Shown here in pieces: positions 17,732 to 25,480 of a DNA stretch of 64,000 bases; the first letter of the stretch is position 1; every line of letters begins with the position of its first letter. Position numbers and translations under genes: made by a program. Source of the DNA: Candidatus Pyrohabitans jungbluthii. GTDB lineage: Archaea; Hydrothermarchaeota; Hydrothermarchaeia; Hydrothermarchaeales; BMS3B. The notes beneath the pieces are model-generated. The model had not been told where the DNA came from and searched no databases. It was given only the letters and a program-made list of their open reading frames with translations. Location: the NCBI GenBank assembly GCA_002010065.2, contig MTMD02000014.1:124001-188000 (forward strand), written 5' to 3'.

Positions 17732-17915
17732 AACAATCTCCTCGTGTCTGCGAACAGGTTAACGATTTTATCCAAATTGGTAGTGGTGGTGTGTGCATGG
17801 GCGCAGCAGCGCTATCTCGGAGGTATATACTCTATATAGCTTATTTACATTATTTGGAAAAAACATAAATATCTCTCCCATGAGTTAATAGTAACCCACA
17901 GAGGCGAGGCAATAC

Positions 17916-18332
17916 ATGCGTATTCTCGTAGCAATCGATGGTTCCCGAGATTCGCGAAAGGCTCTGCGTTTTGCTTTGAAGCTCGCGAAGGATAGTGGTT
18001 ACTCTATCTCCCTACTTCACGTTGTGCCAAAGCTTCCAACCACGAAGGAAGAAGTAATACGCCTGATAAAGGAGGAGATAGGCTCCCCCGAGGAGGCTGG
18101 CAAGCGATACCTTGAGGAGGCAAAGAAAATCGCAGAAGAGGAAGGTGTGCAAGTGCAGGAGGTTATTCTAAAAGAGGGCAATCCTGTGGAGGAGATTCTT
18201 AAGGCAGAGAAGGGCTATGATTTAGTGGTGGTTGGTTCTCGGGGTATGGGCAGGGTGGACAGACTTCTCCTGGGCAGTGTTTCCTCCAAGCTGGTGGTTG
18301 CCTCTTCAAAGCCGGTGCTGGTGGTGAGGTAG
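17916..18332 (+). CDS. Universal stress protein, UspA family
   Basis: 138-aa single UspA domain, cytoplasmic. The N-terminal strand ILVAIDGSRDSRKALRFAL and the C-terminal ATP-binding signature GSRGMGRVDRLLLGSVS (G-2x-G-9x-G-S) show the ATP-binding subtype. An AACATAAATATC TATA-like box lies ~50 bp upstream. It opens an operon with a small membrane protein and a PiT phosphate transporter, starting 2 and 194 bp downstream, so it may serve phosphate or stress sensing. Confidence 0.93.
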   Translation: MRILVAIDGSRDSRKALRFALKLAKDSGYSISLLHVVPKLPTTKEEVIRLIKEEIGSPEEAGKRYLEEAKKIAEEEGVQVQEVILKEGNPVEEILKAEKGYDLVVVGSRGMGRVDRLLLGSVSSKLVVASSKPVLVVR

Positions 18333-18334
18333 GC

Positions 18335-18523
18335 ATGGGCGTAACCGCTAACCCTGTGACGATAACTTGGGTTGTTGGCATTGGTTTAGCGGCGCTTATT
18401 GCAAGTGCTCTCTTGCTGAACGAGCGCACCCGTGAGTGGAGTGATAACAAAATCTTCTTCACATCCATGATAACGAGCCTATCTCTTGTACTGCTGTTTC
18501 TAAAACTCACAGGGAGGATTTAG
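18335..18523 (+). CDS. Small two-span membrane protein
   Basis: 62 aa with two hydrophobic segments (TWVVGIGLAALIASALLL and ITSLSLVLLFLKLT) linked by a short charged loop. The gene is wedged between uspA (2 bp upstream) and the phosphate transporter (3 bp downstream), so it is certainly in the operon. It may be a small subunit or modulator of the transporter; that is inference. Not a named family to me. Confidence 0.7.
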   Translation: MGVTANPVTITWVVGIGLAALIASALLLNERTREWSDNKIFFTSMITSLSLVLLFLKLTGRI

Positions 18524-18526
18524 AGC

Positions 18527-19561
18527 TTGGACGTAATACTAACACCCTTCCTCATTGCAGCCCTGCTTGCCGGGCTTTACATGGCCTGGAACATAGGAGC
18601 GAACGATGTCGCCAACGCTATGGGCACCAGTGTTGGCTCTCGCGCAATAACCTACAGGCAGGCGATACTCATTGCCGCGATCTTTGAGTTCGGTGGCGCC
18701 GTGGTTTTCGGGAAGCATGTCACGGAGACGATACGCAAGGGCATTGTCGACCCGAAGTACTTCACCTCACCGGAGGTGCTTGCGTTTGGAGCCTTCGCAG
18801 CTCTTGTCGCTGCCGGGATATGGCTCACCATCGCAACATGGGCGAGGCTTCCTGTCTCTACGACGCACAGCATCGTCGGAGCCATGGCGGGTTTTGGCAT
18901 CGCGGCCCAGGGTTTAGGCGTGGTGAACTGGGGCAAGATGAGCAAAATCGTTGCAAGCTGGATCGTATCGCCGATTGTAGGTGCCCTTGTGGCCTTCATT
19001 CTCTTCACAGGCATGCGCCACTTCCTGCTTAAGAAGGTGGACGACAGGCAGCGGGTGGAGAGGATTTTCGGGAAGTTTCAGATAATGACTGCTTGCTTTG
19101 TGGCATTCGCCCATGGAAGCAACGACGTCGCCAATGCCGTAGGCCCCCTTGCAGCAGCGCTCACCTTCTCTCAGGGAACAGCCGTAGAGGTGGCTGCAAA
19201 GCTTCCTGTACCCAAGTGGCTTCTCGCTTTTGGTGGCTTTGGTATAGTTCTGGGTCTTGCAACCTGGGGGTATCGCGTAATGGGTACAATAGGCGAGAGG
19301 GTTACGCAGATTACGCCAACCCGCGGCTTTACCGCAGAATTCAGCGCCGCAAGCGTTGTGCTGGCGAATTCGCAGATAGGCATGCCCATATCTACGACAC
19401 ATACGCTTGTGGGCTGCGTTATAGGCGTAGGTTTAGCTCGTGGAATAAAGGCATTAAATTTAAAAATAATCAGGGATATAATTTTATCCTGGTTAGCAAC
19501 AGTACCTTTCGCTGCCCTTGTGGCGGCGATTACATTTAAGGTGTTGATGTACCTGAGGTGA
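18527..19561 (+). CDS. pit: PiT-family inorganic phosphate permease
   Basis: Ion-coupled low-affinity phosphate transporter, 344 aa with about ten membrane spans. The PiT duplicated signatures are clear: GANDVANAMGTSVGSRAIT near residue 25 and GSNDVANAVGPLAAAL in the second half, plus two PxSTTH blocks (VSTTHSIVG, ISTTHTLVG). The start is TTG at 18527, with GGAGG about 10 nt upstream and no usable ATG. The stop overlaps the next start (GTGA), so transporter and PhoU-like protein are co-translated. Confidence 0.96.
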   Translation: MDVILTPFLIAALLAGLYMAWNIGANDVANAMGTSVGSRAITYRQAILIAAIFEFGGAVVFGKHVTETIRKGIVDPKYFTSPEVLAFGAFAALVAAGIWLTIATWARLPVSTTHSIVGAMAGFGIAAQGLGVVNWGKMSKIVASWIVSPIVGALVAFILFTGMRHFLLKKVDDRQRVERIFGKFQIMTACFVAFAHGSNDVANAVGPLAAALTFSQGTAVEVAAKLPVPKWLLAFGGFGIVLGLATWGYRVMGTIGERVTQITPTRGFTAEFSAASVVLANSQIGMPISTTHTLVGCVIGVGLARGIKALNLKIIRDIILSWLATVPFAALVAAITFKVLMYLR

Positions 19562-20238
19562 CCCAGTTGAGGAGTGTTCTTGGAATGTTTGCACCGTCGC
19601 CCTTTGAACCCCTGGAGGAGCATGTGAAGATAGTCAGACAGTGTTCTGACCTGTTTCGCGAGATGGTGGTTGCCTACCTTGACAAGGATTTCGAGAGGTC
19701 TGACAAGATAGCACTTCGTATATCTGAGCTGGAGCATGAGGCTGACAAGATAAAGAACCACATTCGGGAGCACCTCCCTAGGAGCATATTTATGCCTGTT
19801 GACAGGGGGGACTTTCTCAATTACTTGCGGGAGCAGGACCAGGTCGCTGACCGCCTTGAGGAGGTAGCGCTAACAATGAGCCTGCGCAGGACAGAGATTC
19901 CGGAAGAGCTCCGCGATGATTTTTTGGACATGGCGAAGAAGGTGTGCGACGTCGTTGATCTCGTACCTTTAGCGGTTAGAAGCATGATTGAACTTCTTGA
20001 GTCGACGTTCCGGAAGAAGGACAGCAAGGTAAACCTGTACATTAGCCTGCTCAATGAAAAAGAGCAGCTCACTGACGACTTGGATTTGAAGATAAGGAAG
20101 CGCATCTTCGACATTGAGGACAAGCTAACCCATGGCGAACTATTCCACCTGATGCGCGTGGTCAAGCTCTTGGCTCGTGTCGCTGACCATGCTGAGAACT
20201 GCGGCGACCGCATGCGCGTGATGGTGGCCAGACTGTAG
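19558..20238 (+). CDS. PhoU-like DUF47 family protein
   Basis: 226-aa helical cytoplasmic protein of the DUF47/TIGR00153 family, the usual partner of PiT transporters. A PhoU-like duplicated helical repeat is visible, with acidic/His motifs such as ISELEHEADKIKNHIREHL and MRVVKLLARVADHAENCGD. It probably gates or regulates the phosphate permease. The start is GTG at 19558, overlapping the pit stop codon by 4 bp. The next gene starts within a few bases. Confidence 0.94.
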   Translation: MTQLRSVLGMFAPSPFEPLEEHVKIVRQCSDLFREMVVAYLDKDFERSDKIALRISELEHEADKIKNHIREHLPRSIFMPVDRGDFLNYLREQDQVADRLEEVALTMSLRRTEIPEELRDDFLDMAKKVCDVVDLVPLAVRSMIELLESTFRKKDSKVNLYISLLNEKEQLTDDLDLKIRKRIFDIEDKLTHGELFHLMRVVKLLARVADHAENCGDRMRVMVARL

Positions 20239-20241
20239 GTG

Positions 20242-20541
20242 ATGGAAATGATGGAGCCAAAAACCGAGATAATAATGGTGGGACACATTCTGGAGAAGAA
20301 CATAATCTTCGAGGTATACGAGAGGATAAAGGATTTTGGTGTGGACGTGAAGCACTGCGAAATCTCATTCACTACCCTTAAGGAGGGCATAGAGCAGCGC
20401 AAACCCTCGACGATGCGGTGCTACCTCGTTGGTCCAAAGGAGGAGCGGGAAAAGGCGATTGAAGAGATTAAGAAGATAGCAGAGAAGTACGACTGTGGCA
20501 TAGAGACCATAGATTATGAGGAGATGTGGAGGAGGCGATAG
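20242..20541 (+). CDS. Small ACT-like protein of the phosphate operon
   Basis: About 99 aa, predicted alternating strands and helices (EIIMVGHILEKNIIFEVYER, MRCYLVGPKEEREKAIEEIK) that look like an ACT or ferredoxin-like sensor fold. Not a named family to me. It is last in the uspA-pit-PhoU operon, so a regulatory role in phosphate uptake is plausible. The start could be GTG 20239, ATG 20242 or ATG 20251; none has a strong ribosome site. It abuts the convergent AMMECR1 gene. Confidence 0.5.
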   Translation: MEMMEPKTEIIMVGHILEKNIIFEVYERIKDFGVDVKHCEISFTTLKEGIEQRKPSTMRCYLVGPKEEREKAIEEIKKIAEKYDCGIETIDYEEMWRRR

Positions 20542-21153
20542 CTAACACCGCTTAAGGGCACGCTCCACCACATCGCCGCGAGGCGAAGTCTCGGCAAATA
20601 CTATCCCCTCGAAGGTGTAGATTTTTGTTTCTTCATCAAGCCAGCAGTCGGGCATAAGCCCGGCTTTCATGCAGGTGTGGCTGAGGAACTCTTCGCTTGT
20701 CCAGCCCTCGTCTACGGGTACCTGGGGCAGGAGTAAACCACGGGCTAAGCCTTTCTCTACAATCAACCCATGCTTTCCTACCTTTACCTTTTCCGGGTAT
20801 TCTCTGGGCGAGCTAACTTTCAGCAGTTTGGGTTTGGTAAGCACGCTCACCTCTATGGTGCAGTGCTCAAGCTCCCTGAGGCTAACGGGATAGAACCTCG
20901 GGTCCTGCGTCGCCGCCGCTATCGCCGCCTTTATTGTCGCCTCCACAAGGGGGTAGATTGGCTCAGGGTAGCCTATGCATCCGCGCAACTCGTGCGTGGG
21001 GTAGGTCTCCAGGGTGACGAAGACGCCCGCCTTTTCTTTCAATTTTTCGGGCGCATCTTCTGGTGGCGAAAGCTCTCGTTTCTCCCGCAGGTAGACCTCA
21101 ATGGTACGCCTCGCAAGCCTTACAAGGTACTTCCCCTCTTCCAGTGTGTACAT
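20542..21153 (-). CDS. AMMECR1 family protein
   Basis: About 203 aa of the AMMECR1 family, widespread in archaea and eukaryotes. The invariant LRGCIGYPEP motif is present, followed by AAIAAATQDPRF and the LEVSVL-type strand (CTIEVSVLTKP). Its biochemical role is unsettled; archaeal versions often travel with MEMO-like or radical SAM proteins, but none is adjacent here. The ATG at 21153 is preferred; an upstream TTG at 21183 would add ten residues. Confidence 0.92.
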   Translation of the reverse strand: MYTLEEGKYLVRLARRTIEVYLREKRELSPPEDAPEKLKEKAGVFVTLETYPTHELRGCIGYPEPIYPLVEATIKAAIAAATQDPRFYPVSLRELEHCTIEVSVLTKPKLLKVSSPREYPEKVKVGKHGLIVEKGLARGLLLPQVPVDEGWTSEEFLSHTCMKAGLMPDCWLDEETKIYTFEGIVFAETSPRGDVVERALKRC

Positions 21154-21191
21154 GCTTATTAATTCTTCTCCGGAGTTTATCAATTTAGTGT

Positions 21192-21512
21192 TCAGAAGGT
21201 GAGCAGCTTGTCACTCCACTTCACTATATCGTACAAATCCTTCATCGTTGAAATCGGACACAGCTCGCTTTCCTCACTGCCCCTGAGCTTCAAGCATGTG
21301 CCGCACGCAAATATCTCTCCACCATTTTCCAGAAAGCTGCGCATCTGCTCCGTAACCTTGAACTTCTCTGTGTCGAAGGACTCACACTCTACGCCCTTGC
21401 CGAGGAGAAACACCTTAACCTCGTCTCCCGCATTAAGCGCAAAGTTTCCAAAGCGGAAGGCATTCCACACAGTCTCAGAGTCGTTGGAGTATATCACAAT
21501 GCCAACCTTCAT
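21192..21512 (-). CDS. DsrE-like family protein
   Basis: 106-aa alpha/beta protein of the DsrE/DsrF-like (sulfur relay) fold. It starts KVGIVIYSNDSETVWNAFRF, contains a VKVFLLGKGVECE strand-loop, and has FACGTCLKLRG, where DsrE-type proteins carry the sulfur-binding cysteine. No DsrF, DsrH or TusA partner is adjacent, so it is an orphan; persulfide handling is inferred from the family. An AGGAGGTAG site precedes the ATG. Confidence 0.8.
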   Translation of the reverse strand: MKVGIVIYSNDSETVWNAFRFGNFALNAGDEVKVFLLGKGVECESFDTEKFKVTEQMRSFLENGGEIFACGTCLKLRGSEESELCPISTMKDLYDIVKWSDKLLTF

Positions 21513-21602
21513 CTTCCTACCTCCTGAGAATTTTATTATATCATGATATATTAATATTTTTCGTTTACTTCGGGTAAATTATGCGACCCTTCTCAAAACT
21601 CG

Positions 21603-22064
21603 CTACCACAGCATGTACTTCTTGAGTAGCATCGCATCCTCACCGTCACTGTAGTATCCCTTGAGGATGCCCTTCTCCACGTAGCCAAGCCTCTTGTAGA
21701 ATTTCACCGCTCTGGTGTTGGATACGCGCACCTCTAACCAGAGTTCCACCACTCCCTTCTTTCTGAGTTCCTCCTCCACCGCCAGCATCAAAGCCTTGCC
21801 AATGCCTCTGCACCTGTGCCTTGGGTCAACGGCTATAGCTATGATGTGTCCCTTTGCGTCCACCTTTCTGGCAATAACATAGCCAACAACTTGGCTGTCC
21901 TCCTCAGCCACCAGGAAGGTGTCGCCATAAAGCTCGTACAGGTTGATTAGGAAGATGGGGTGGTACGGGTCTTTAAAGCTCTGAGCCTCGATTTCATACA
22001 CTTTCTGCAAGTCGCTGGGCCGAAACTTTCTGATTAGCAGCATATCAAAAGCACCCGCACTCAT
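21603..22064 (-). CDS. rimI: N-acetyltransferase, RimI/ArdI type (GNAT)
   Basis: 153-aa GNAT acetyltransferase. The acetyl-CoA loop is VDPRHRCRGIGKALM (R-x-x-G-x-G/A pattern), followed by ELWLEVRVSNTRAVKFYKRL, the block typical of RimI/Naa10-like N-terminal acetylases. Archaeal members acetylate protein N-termini, so the substrate is probably broad. The longer ATG at 22064 is given; ATG at 22043 has GGTG upstream and fits the family start (MLLIRKFRPSD) at least as well. Confidence 0.88.
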   Translation of the reverse strand: MSAGAFDMLLIRKFRPSDLQKVYEIEAQSFKDPYHPIFLINLYELYGDTFLVAEEDSQVVGYVIARKVDAKGHIIAIAVDPRHRCRGIGKALMLAVEEELRKKGVVELWLEVRVSNTRAVKFYKRLGYVEKGILKGYYSDGEDAMLLKKYMLW

Positions 22065-22153
22065 TGAAAAGCAACCCCGTTAATATTATCTGAGAGTTAC
22101 ATATTATCTTTTCCCAGAGGAGCACAGCAGAATGTCTAATCAGGGATGATTGA

Positions 22154-22555
22154 ATGACACAGAGATTTGAAATCCTGGCAGAATTTTTAAAGAAGAATTA
22201 TGGAAATGCTGCCAAGATTGTAGAAGTGGGTGTGGGTAGCGAGAGGCATGTGCTGAATGAGCTGAAGGCGAGTATAAAGGGCGAGGTTGTGGGCGTGGAC
22301 ATCAAAGGAGGGGAAGGCGTGGTAAAAGATGATGTGCTTTCACCCAATCTGGAGATATATCAGGGCGCTGATCTGATTTACGCCATTCGCCCGCCTCCCG
22401 AGCTTTACCCCACGTTAATATCGCTGGCGGCAAAGGTAAACGCCGACCTAATAATCCGCCCCCTGAGCACAGACCCTCCGCCTCAGGGTATGAAGCTGGT
22501 GAACTATCGCGGAGAATTTTTCTACGTTACCCAGAAGCGAAAGCTTCTGTTGTGA
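22154..22555 (+). CDS. UPF0146 family protein
   Basis: 133 aa with a shortened methyltransferase-like Rossmann core (AKIVEVGVGSERHVLNELK, VVGVDIKGGEGVVKDDV, ADLIYAIRPPPELYPTLI). This is the archaeal UPF0146 family, small methyltransferase-fold proteins of unknown function. The IRPPPEL motif is characteristic. It is a lone plus-strand gene with a repeat element just behind it, then two minus-strand genes. Confidence 0.88.
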   Translation: MTQRFEILAEFLKKNYGNAAKIVEVGVGSERHVLNELKASIKGEVVGVDIKGGEGVVKDDVLSPNLEIYQGADLIYAIRPPPELYPTLISLAAKVNADLIIRPLSTDPPPQGMKLVNYRGEFFYVTQKRKLLL

Positions 22556-22602
22556 CGAAGTTATCCGTTTCGTGCTAAGCACGATAGGGTGACGAAGTTA
22601 CC
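22552..22602. repeat. Second copy of the small dispersed repeat
   Basis: Contains GTGACGAAGTTATCC (22552-22566) and GATAGGGTGACGAAGTTACC (22583-22602), two direct copies of GTGACGAAGTTAyC separated by CGTGCTAAGCACG, itself a perfect small palindrome. The second half matches 187-168 on the other strand in 19 of 20 bases. It lies between the convergent ends of the UPF0146 gene and the zinc-ribbon gene, and overlaps the end of the latter, so it may form a shared transcript end. Confidence 0.4.
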
Positions 22603-22837
22603 TTAGCTTCGCTCCACACTCGCTGCAGAATTTGAAGAATGGCTCATTTTTGGCACCGCACCTTCTGCAGGTTATCGGGCGAACAAGCTCAAAGGCGTCG
22701 CACTCTCGAGCACGCATATCCCGTGACAGGGCGCAGAACATGCTCAGCTCTGCACCATTGAAGTTCCACTTTACTATTAAATTGGAGCAGAAGATGCACT
22801 TGCTTGTGACCTGGGCTATGTCGCGGAGGTTTGTCAT
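22598..22837 (-). CDS. Small double zinc-ribbon protein
   Basis: 79 aa with two metal-binding knots: CIFCSN in the N-terminal half and a classic C-terminal zinc ribbon CRRCGAKNEPFFKFCSECG. An extra Cys pair (FCALSRDMRARECD) lies between. It is probably nucleic-acid- or protein-binding; no specific function can be assigned. Its start codon shares one base with the stop of the upstream radical SAM gene, so the two are translationally coupled and may work together. Confidence 0.7.
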   Translation of the reverse strand: MTNLRDIAQVTSKCIFCSNLIVKWNFNGAELSMFCALSRDMRARECDAFELVRPITCRRCGAKNEPFFKFCSECGAKLR

Positions 22838-23952
22838 TACTTCTCCTTCTTCTGGAGATTTTTAAGTACTTTTTCCACATACTCTGCAACCGCCTCTTCT
22901 ACGCGTGGCTTAAAGTACTCCAGCCTCTCCTTCGCTTCTTTGGATATCTCTGGCGCGCTGTGTGTGAACACCACGCGGGGGTCACGCTCTGGCTCAAGCG
23001 CTTTGCTACCTTGGAGCACATCAACGTCGCTGAAGGTTCCCAGAAGCTCTCTCCCCGCGTGCCTCACCTCTTCCTCCACTTTTCTGCCGTGGCGGGTGCC
23101 GAACATGGAGAAGAGGGGGAACTTTGTTATCCCGTTCGCACCCGCGAGGAGCGCAACGCCTATGTTGGGGAGCTGGTCCACCCAGGTGCCTGAGATTATC
23201 TTCACCTCAGGGAAGCTTATTCTCACCGCTGCTATCACCCCTGCCTGGTACAGCGAGGCTGGCGGGGGAGAGTTTTCATAGCGCGTGCCCCTGTGGGGGT
23301 TGAGGGAGTAGATGGTAACCCTGTCCAACTTCAGCTCCTGAATTAGCTCAAGAAGCGTGTAGGTGTCGGCTACGCTCTCCCCCAGACCCAGGATTATCGT
23401 AATCCCTGTTGCATAGCCCATCTCCTTCGCTGTAATAAGCATGCGCTTTATTGGAGCTAGAGGTTTGCCAGGCACAATCTCGCTGCGAAGCTTCTTGCTC
23501 ACGCATTCCACGCTTCCAGTTACACCTTCCACCGCTCTGCCGAGCTGCTCAAGCTCTTCGCCGCTGAGCACACCCACATTGAGCCACACCTTAGACTGCG
23601 CTGCATAGGCTACCATCTCCGCAAGAAGGCGCAACTCTTCTAATGTATAAGCGCCGTACCCTCCTGAGAGGAACTCCACCTCCCAGCCGAGCCTGCGCAT
23701 AAGCTCCGCCTCAGCGAGGATTCGCCAGGGTGCGCGCTTCGCCTTTTCAGCCTCCCTCAGCCTTTCTTTCTGCTTCGCCATGTAGCAGAAGGCACAGCTT
23801 GCGACGGAGCACCACCAGGAGAGGAAGATTGCCCTCTCCAGGGTGACGTAGCTGCCGTGGTGTTTTAGCGTTAGCGCATTCGCCTCTGCCAGCGCCTCGA
23901 GTAAGTGCTCAGAATCGCTGAAAAGCTGGGAGACCTCTTTCGGGGTGAGCAT
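22837..23952 (-). CDS. Radical SAM protein, BioB-like
   Basis: 371 aa radical SAM enzyme. The cluster cysteines are Cys48, Cys53 and Cys56 (WWCSVASCAFC, a CX4CX2C spacing). SAM-binding features follow: FLSGGYGAYTLEEL (GGE-like), GSVECVSKKL and GITIILGLGESVADT. The C-terminal part (IISGTWVDQLPNIGVALLAGANGITKF) is like the BATS region of BioB-type enzymes. The exact reaction is unknown. The gene is coupled to a zinc-ribbon gene. The mobile cassette at 23992-26255 now separates it from cbiT, with which it was probably contiguous before. Confidence 0.8.
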   Translation of the reverse strand: MLTPKEVSQLFSDSEHLLEALAEANALTLKHHGSYVTLERAIFLSWWCSVASCAFCYMAKQKERLREAEKAKRAPWRILAEAELMRRLGWEVEFLSGGYGAYTLEELRLLAEMVAYAAQSKVWLNVGVLSGEELEQLGRAVEGVTGSVECVSKKLRSEIVPGKPLAPIKRMLITAKEMGYATGITIILGLGESVADTYTLLELIQELKLDRVTIYSLNPHRGTRYENSPPPASLYQAGVIAAVRISFPEVKIISGTWVDQLPNIGVALLAGANGITKFPLFSMFGTRHGRKVEEEVRHAGRELLGTFSDVDVLQGSKALEPERDPRVVFTHSAPEISKEAKERLEYFKPRVEEAVAEYVEKVLKNLQKKEK

Positions 23953-23991
23953 ACATAAGCAGGTGAGGCTATCCAGTAAAAAGCTGTTTGT

Positions 23992-24003
23992 TCATCTCCA
24001 GCC
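23992..24003 (+). repeat. Left 12-bp direct repeat of the cassette
   Basis: TCATCTCCAGCC, identical to 26244-26255. It lies at the point where base composition drops, 39 bp upstream of the radical SAM start codon. Reading the minus strand gives GGCTGGAGATGA, a copy of the cbiT 3' end. It may be a target-site duplication or an attachment site. Confidence 0.65.
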
Positions 24004-24004
24004 A

Positions 24005-24015
24005 TCCAGTCATAA
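24005..24015 (+). repeat. Left 11-bp inverted repeat of the cassette
   Basis: TCCAGTCATAA, the exact reverse complement of 26230-26240. It begins 1 bp inside the left direct repeat, where a transposon-like terminal inverted repeat would be expected. It is short for a terminal repeat. Confidence 0.6.
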
Positions 24016-24078
24016 AGATATAAATATCCAAAAATATTATAAAAGTGTCTACACCGTAATATTCATAAGGCGATAAAA

Positions 24079-25458
24079 ATGAAAGTAATTGAAAATCTTG
24101 AAGTAAGAAATTATAGAGGTATTAAAAATATTTCCTTCAAATCAAATTCTGTAAATATATTGGTTGGAAGAAATAACACAGGAAAATCGGCATTATTAGA
24201 ATCAATAGCATTTATATTGTCATTTAACAAAAAATTTAAGGATTCAATAGGAAATGACCTATTGGATTATATAACCGAAAAATATGAGGAATCGTATTTG
24301 GTGAATATAAATGGCAAAACTGCAGAAATTAAAGCAGAGATTAAAGATAAAGAGTACACTATTTCCATTGAATATTATTCTGATGGTCTGCCACAGGATG
24401 AAAGACTGAATTATATAATAGAGTATTTTGAAAATTTAATAAATAGGTGGTATCGCAATTACATTGAAAAGGAGGAAAGATATACTGAGAATATCACCAA
24501 TGACGTAATTAATACTTTTTTTAATGAACTAAAAAATATAAATTTAAAATTAAAACAATCAGATCTAAAAATTTTGGAAAACAATATCAAGAATAGATTA
24601 TTAAGAAAAAAAATTTTTAGAACTATGGATAGATATATAGAATCTGAAATACAAACTGAGTTAGATAAAGTTAAATCGCAAACGCAAAAAGATATCTACA
24701 ATTTGCCAAAATTGATTATCACTGCTTATGAAAATTCACAAATAGTAGGATTGTATATACTTTTTGCAGAATCATTAGATTTAATAGAAAAATTTGAAAA
24801 TATTAGGTCAAAAAAAGTAATTACGCTATTTTCATTCCTATCCAAATATAAATATTTTGAAATAGATGATGAATATGAAATAATTCCATTTAAAGGTGAT
24901 TTAAAGCATATTCCTCTACTTTTTGATTTTGAAAGGGTTACATATGATATAGAAGATTTACATGATTCTGTGGTAGAAACAGGAAAAATTAGGCGTGCAG
25001 TAGATTTACTCAAAGAGAGAGATATTATTGATGATATTAGAAAAACTGAGAGAGGTCTTATGGTATTTCCGAAACAATATGATGAGCCATTGCCTCTATC
25101 TTCAATGGGTGATGGTTTCTTAGCGTTGCTTAAAATCATATTTTTAATTGCTATAGCTGAGAGAGGAGTAATTTTAATAGAAGAACCAGAAGTGTCTCTT
25201 CACCCGGGATATTTAGATATAATTGCTGAAGAAATTGTATTAAATTCTGATAAAGTACAATTTTTTATATCTACCCACAGCTTTGATTTAATTCAGGCTA
25301 TTTTAGAAAAGGCTGAAAAATATAAAAAGCTGGATGAAATAAATATAGTAAGACTCCATTATAGAGAAGCTGCAAATCAGATTTATCCTGAAGTCTTGGA
25401 TGGGGAGATGGCTAAGGAAGAAATTGATGAGATAGGAACAGATCTGAGGCAAACATAA
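24079..25458 (+). CDS. OLD/AAA15-type ATPase, probable defence component
   Basis: 459-aa ABC-like ATPase of the OLD/AAA15 group. Walker A is GRNNTGKS (30-37) after the LEVRNYRGIKNISF start typical of RecF/OLD proteins. A ~270-residue coiled, lysine-rich insertion follows. The signature region is LPLSSMGDGFLALL (338-351), Walker B is GVILIEEPEVSLHP (363-376) and the H-loop is ISTHS (His400). It lacks the TOPRIM domain that class 1 OLD proteins carry at the C-terminus; a separate TOPRIM-like protein is encoded 22 bp downstream. A likely TATA box (ATATAAATAT) lies near 24017. Very A+T-rich. A role in anti-phage defence is inferred from the family. Confidence 0.85.
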   Translation: MKVIENLEVRNYRGIKNISFKSNSVNILVGRNNTGKSALLESIAFILSFNKKFKDSIGNDLLDYITEKYEESYLVNINGKTAEIKAEIKDKEYTISIEYYSDGLPQDERLNYIIEYFENLINRWYRNYIEKEERYTENITNDVINTFFNELKNINLKLKQSDLKILENNIKNRLLRKKIFRTMDRYIESEIQTELDKVKSQTQKDIYNLPKLIITAYENSQIVGLYILFAESLDLIEKFENIRSKKVITLFSFLSKYKYFEIDDEYEIIPFKGDLKHIPLLFDFERVTYDIEDLHDSVVETGKIRRAVDLLKERDIIDDIRKTERGLMVFPKQYDEPLPLSSMGDGFLALLKIIFLIAIAERGVILIEEPEVSLHPGYLDIIAEEIVLNSDKVQFFISTHSFDLIQAILEKAEKYKKLDEINIVRLHYREAANQIYPEVLDGEMAKEEIDEIGTDLRQT

Positions 25459-25480
25459 TATTTAAGAGGGGGAAATATTA

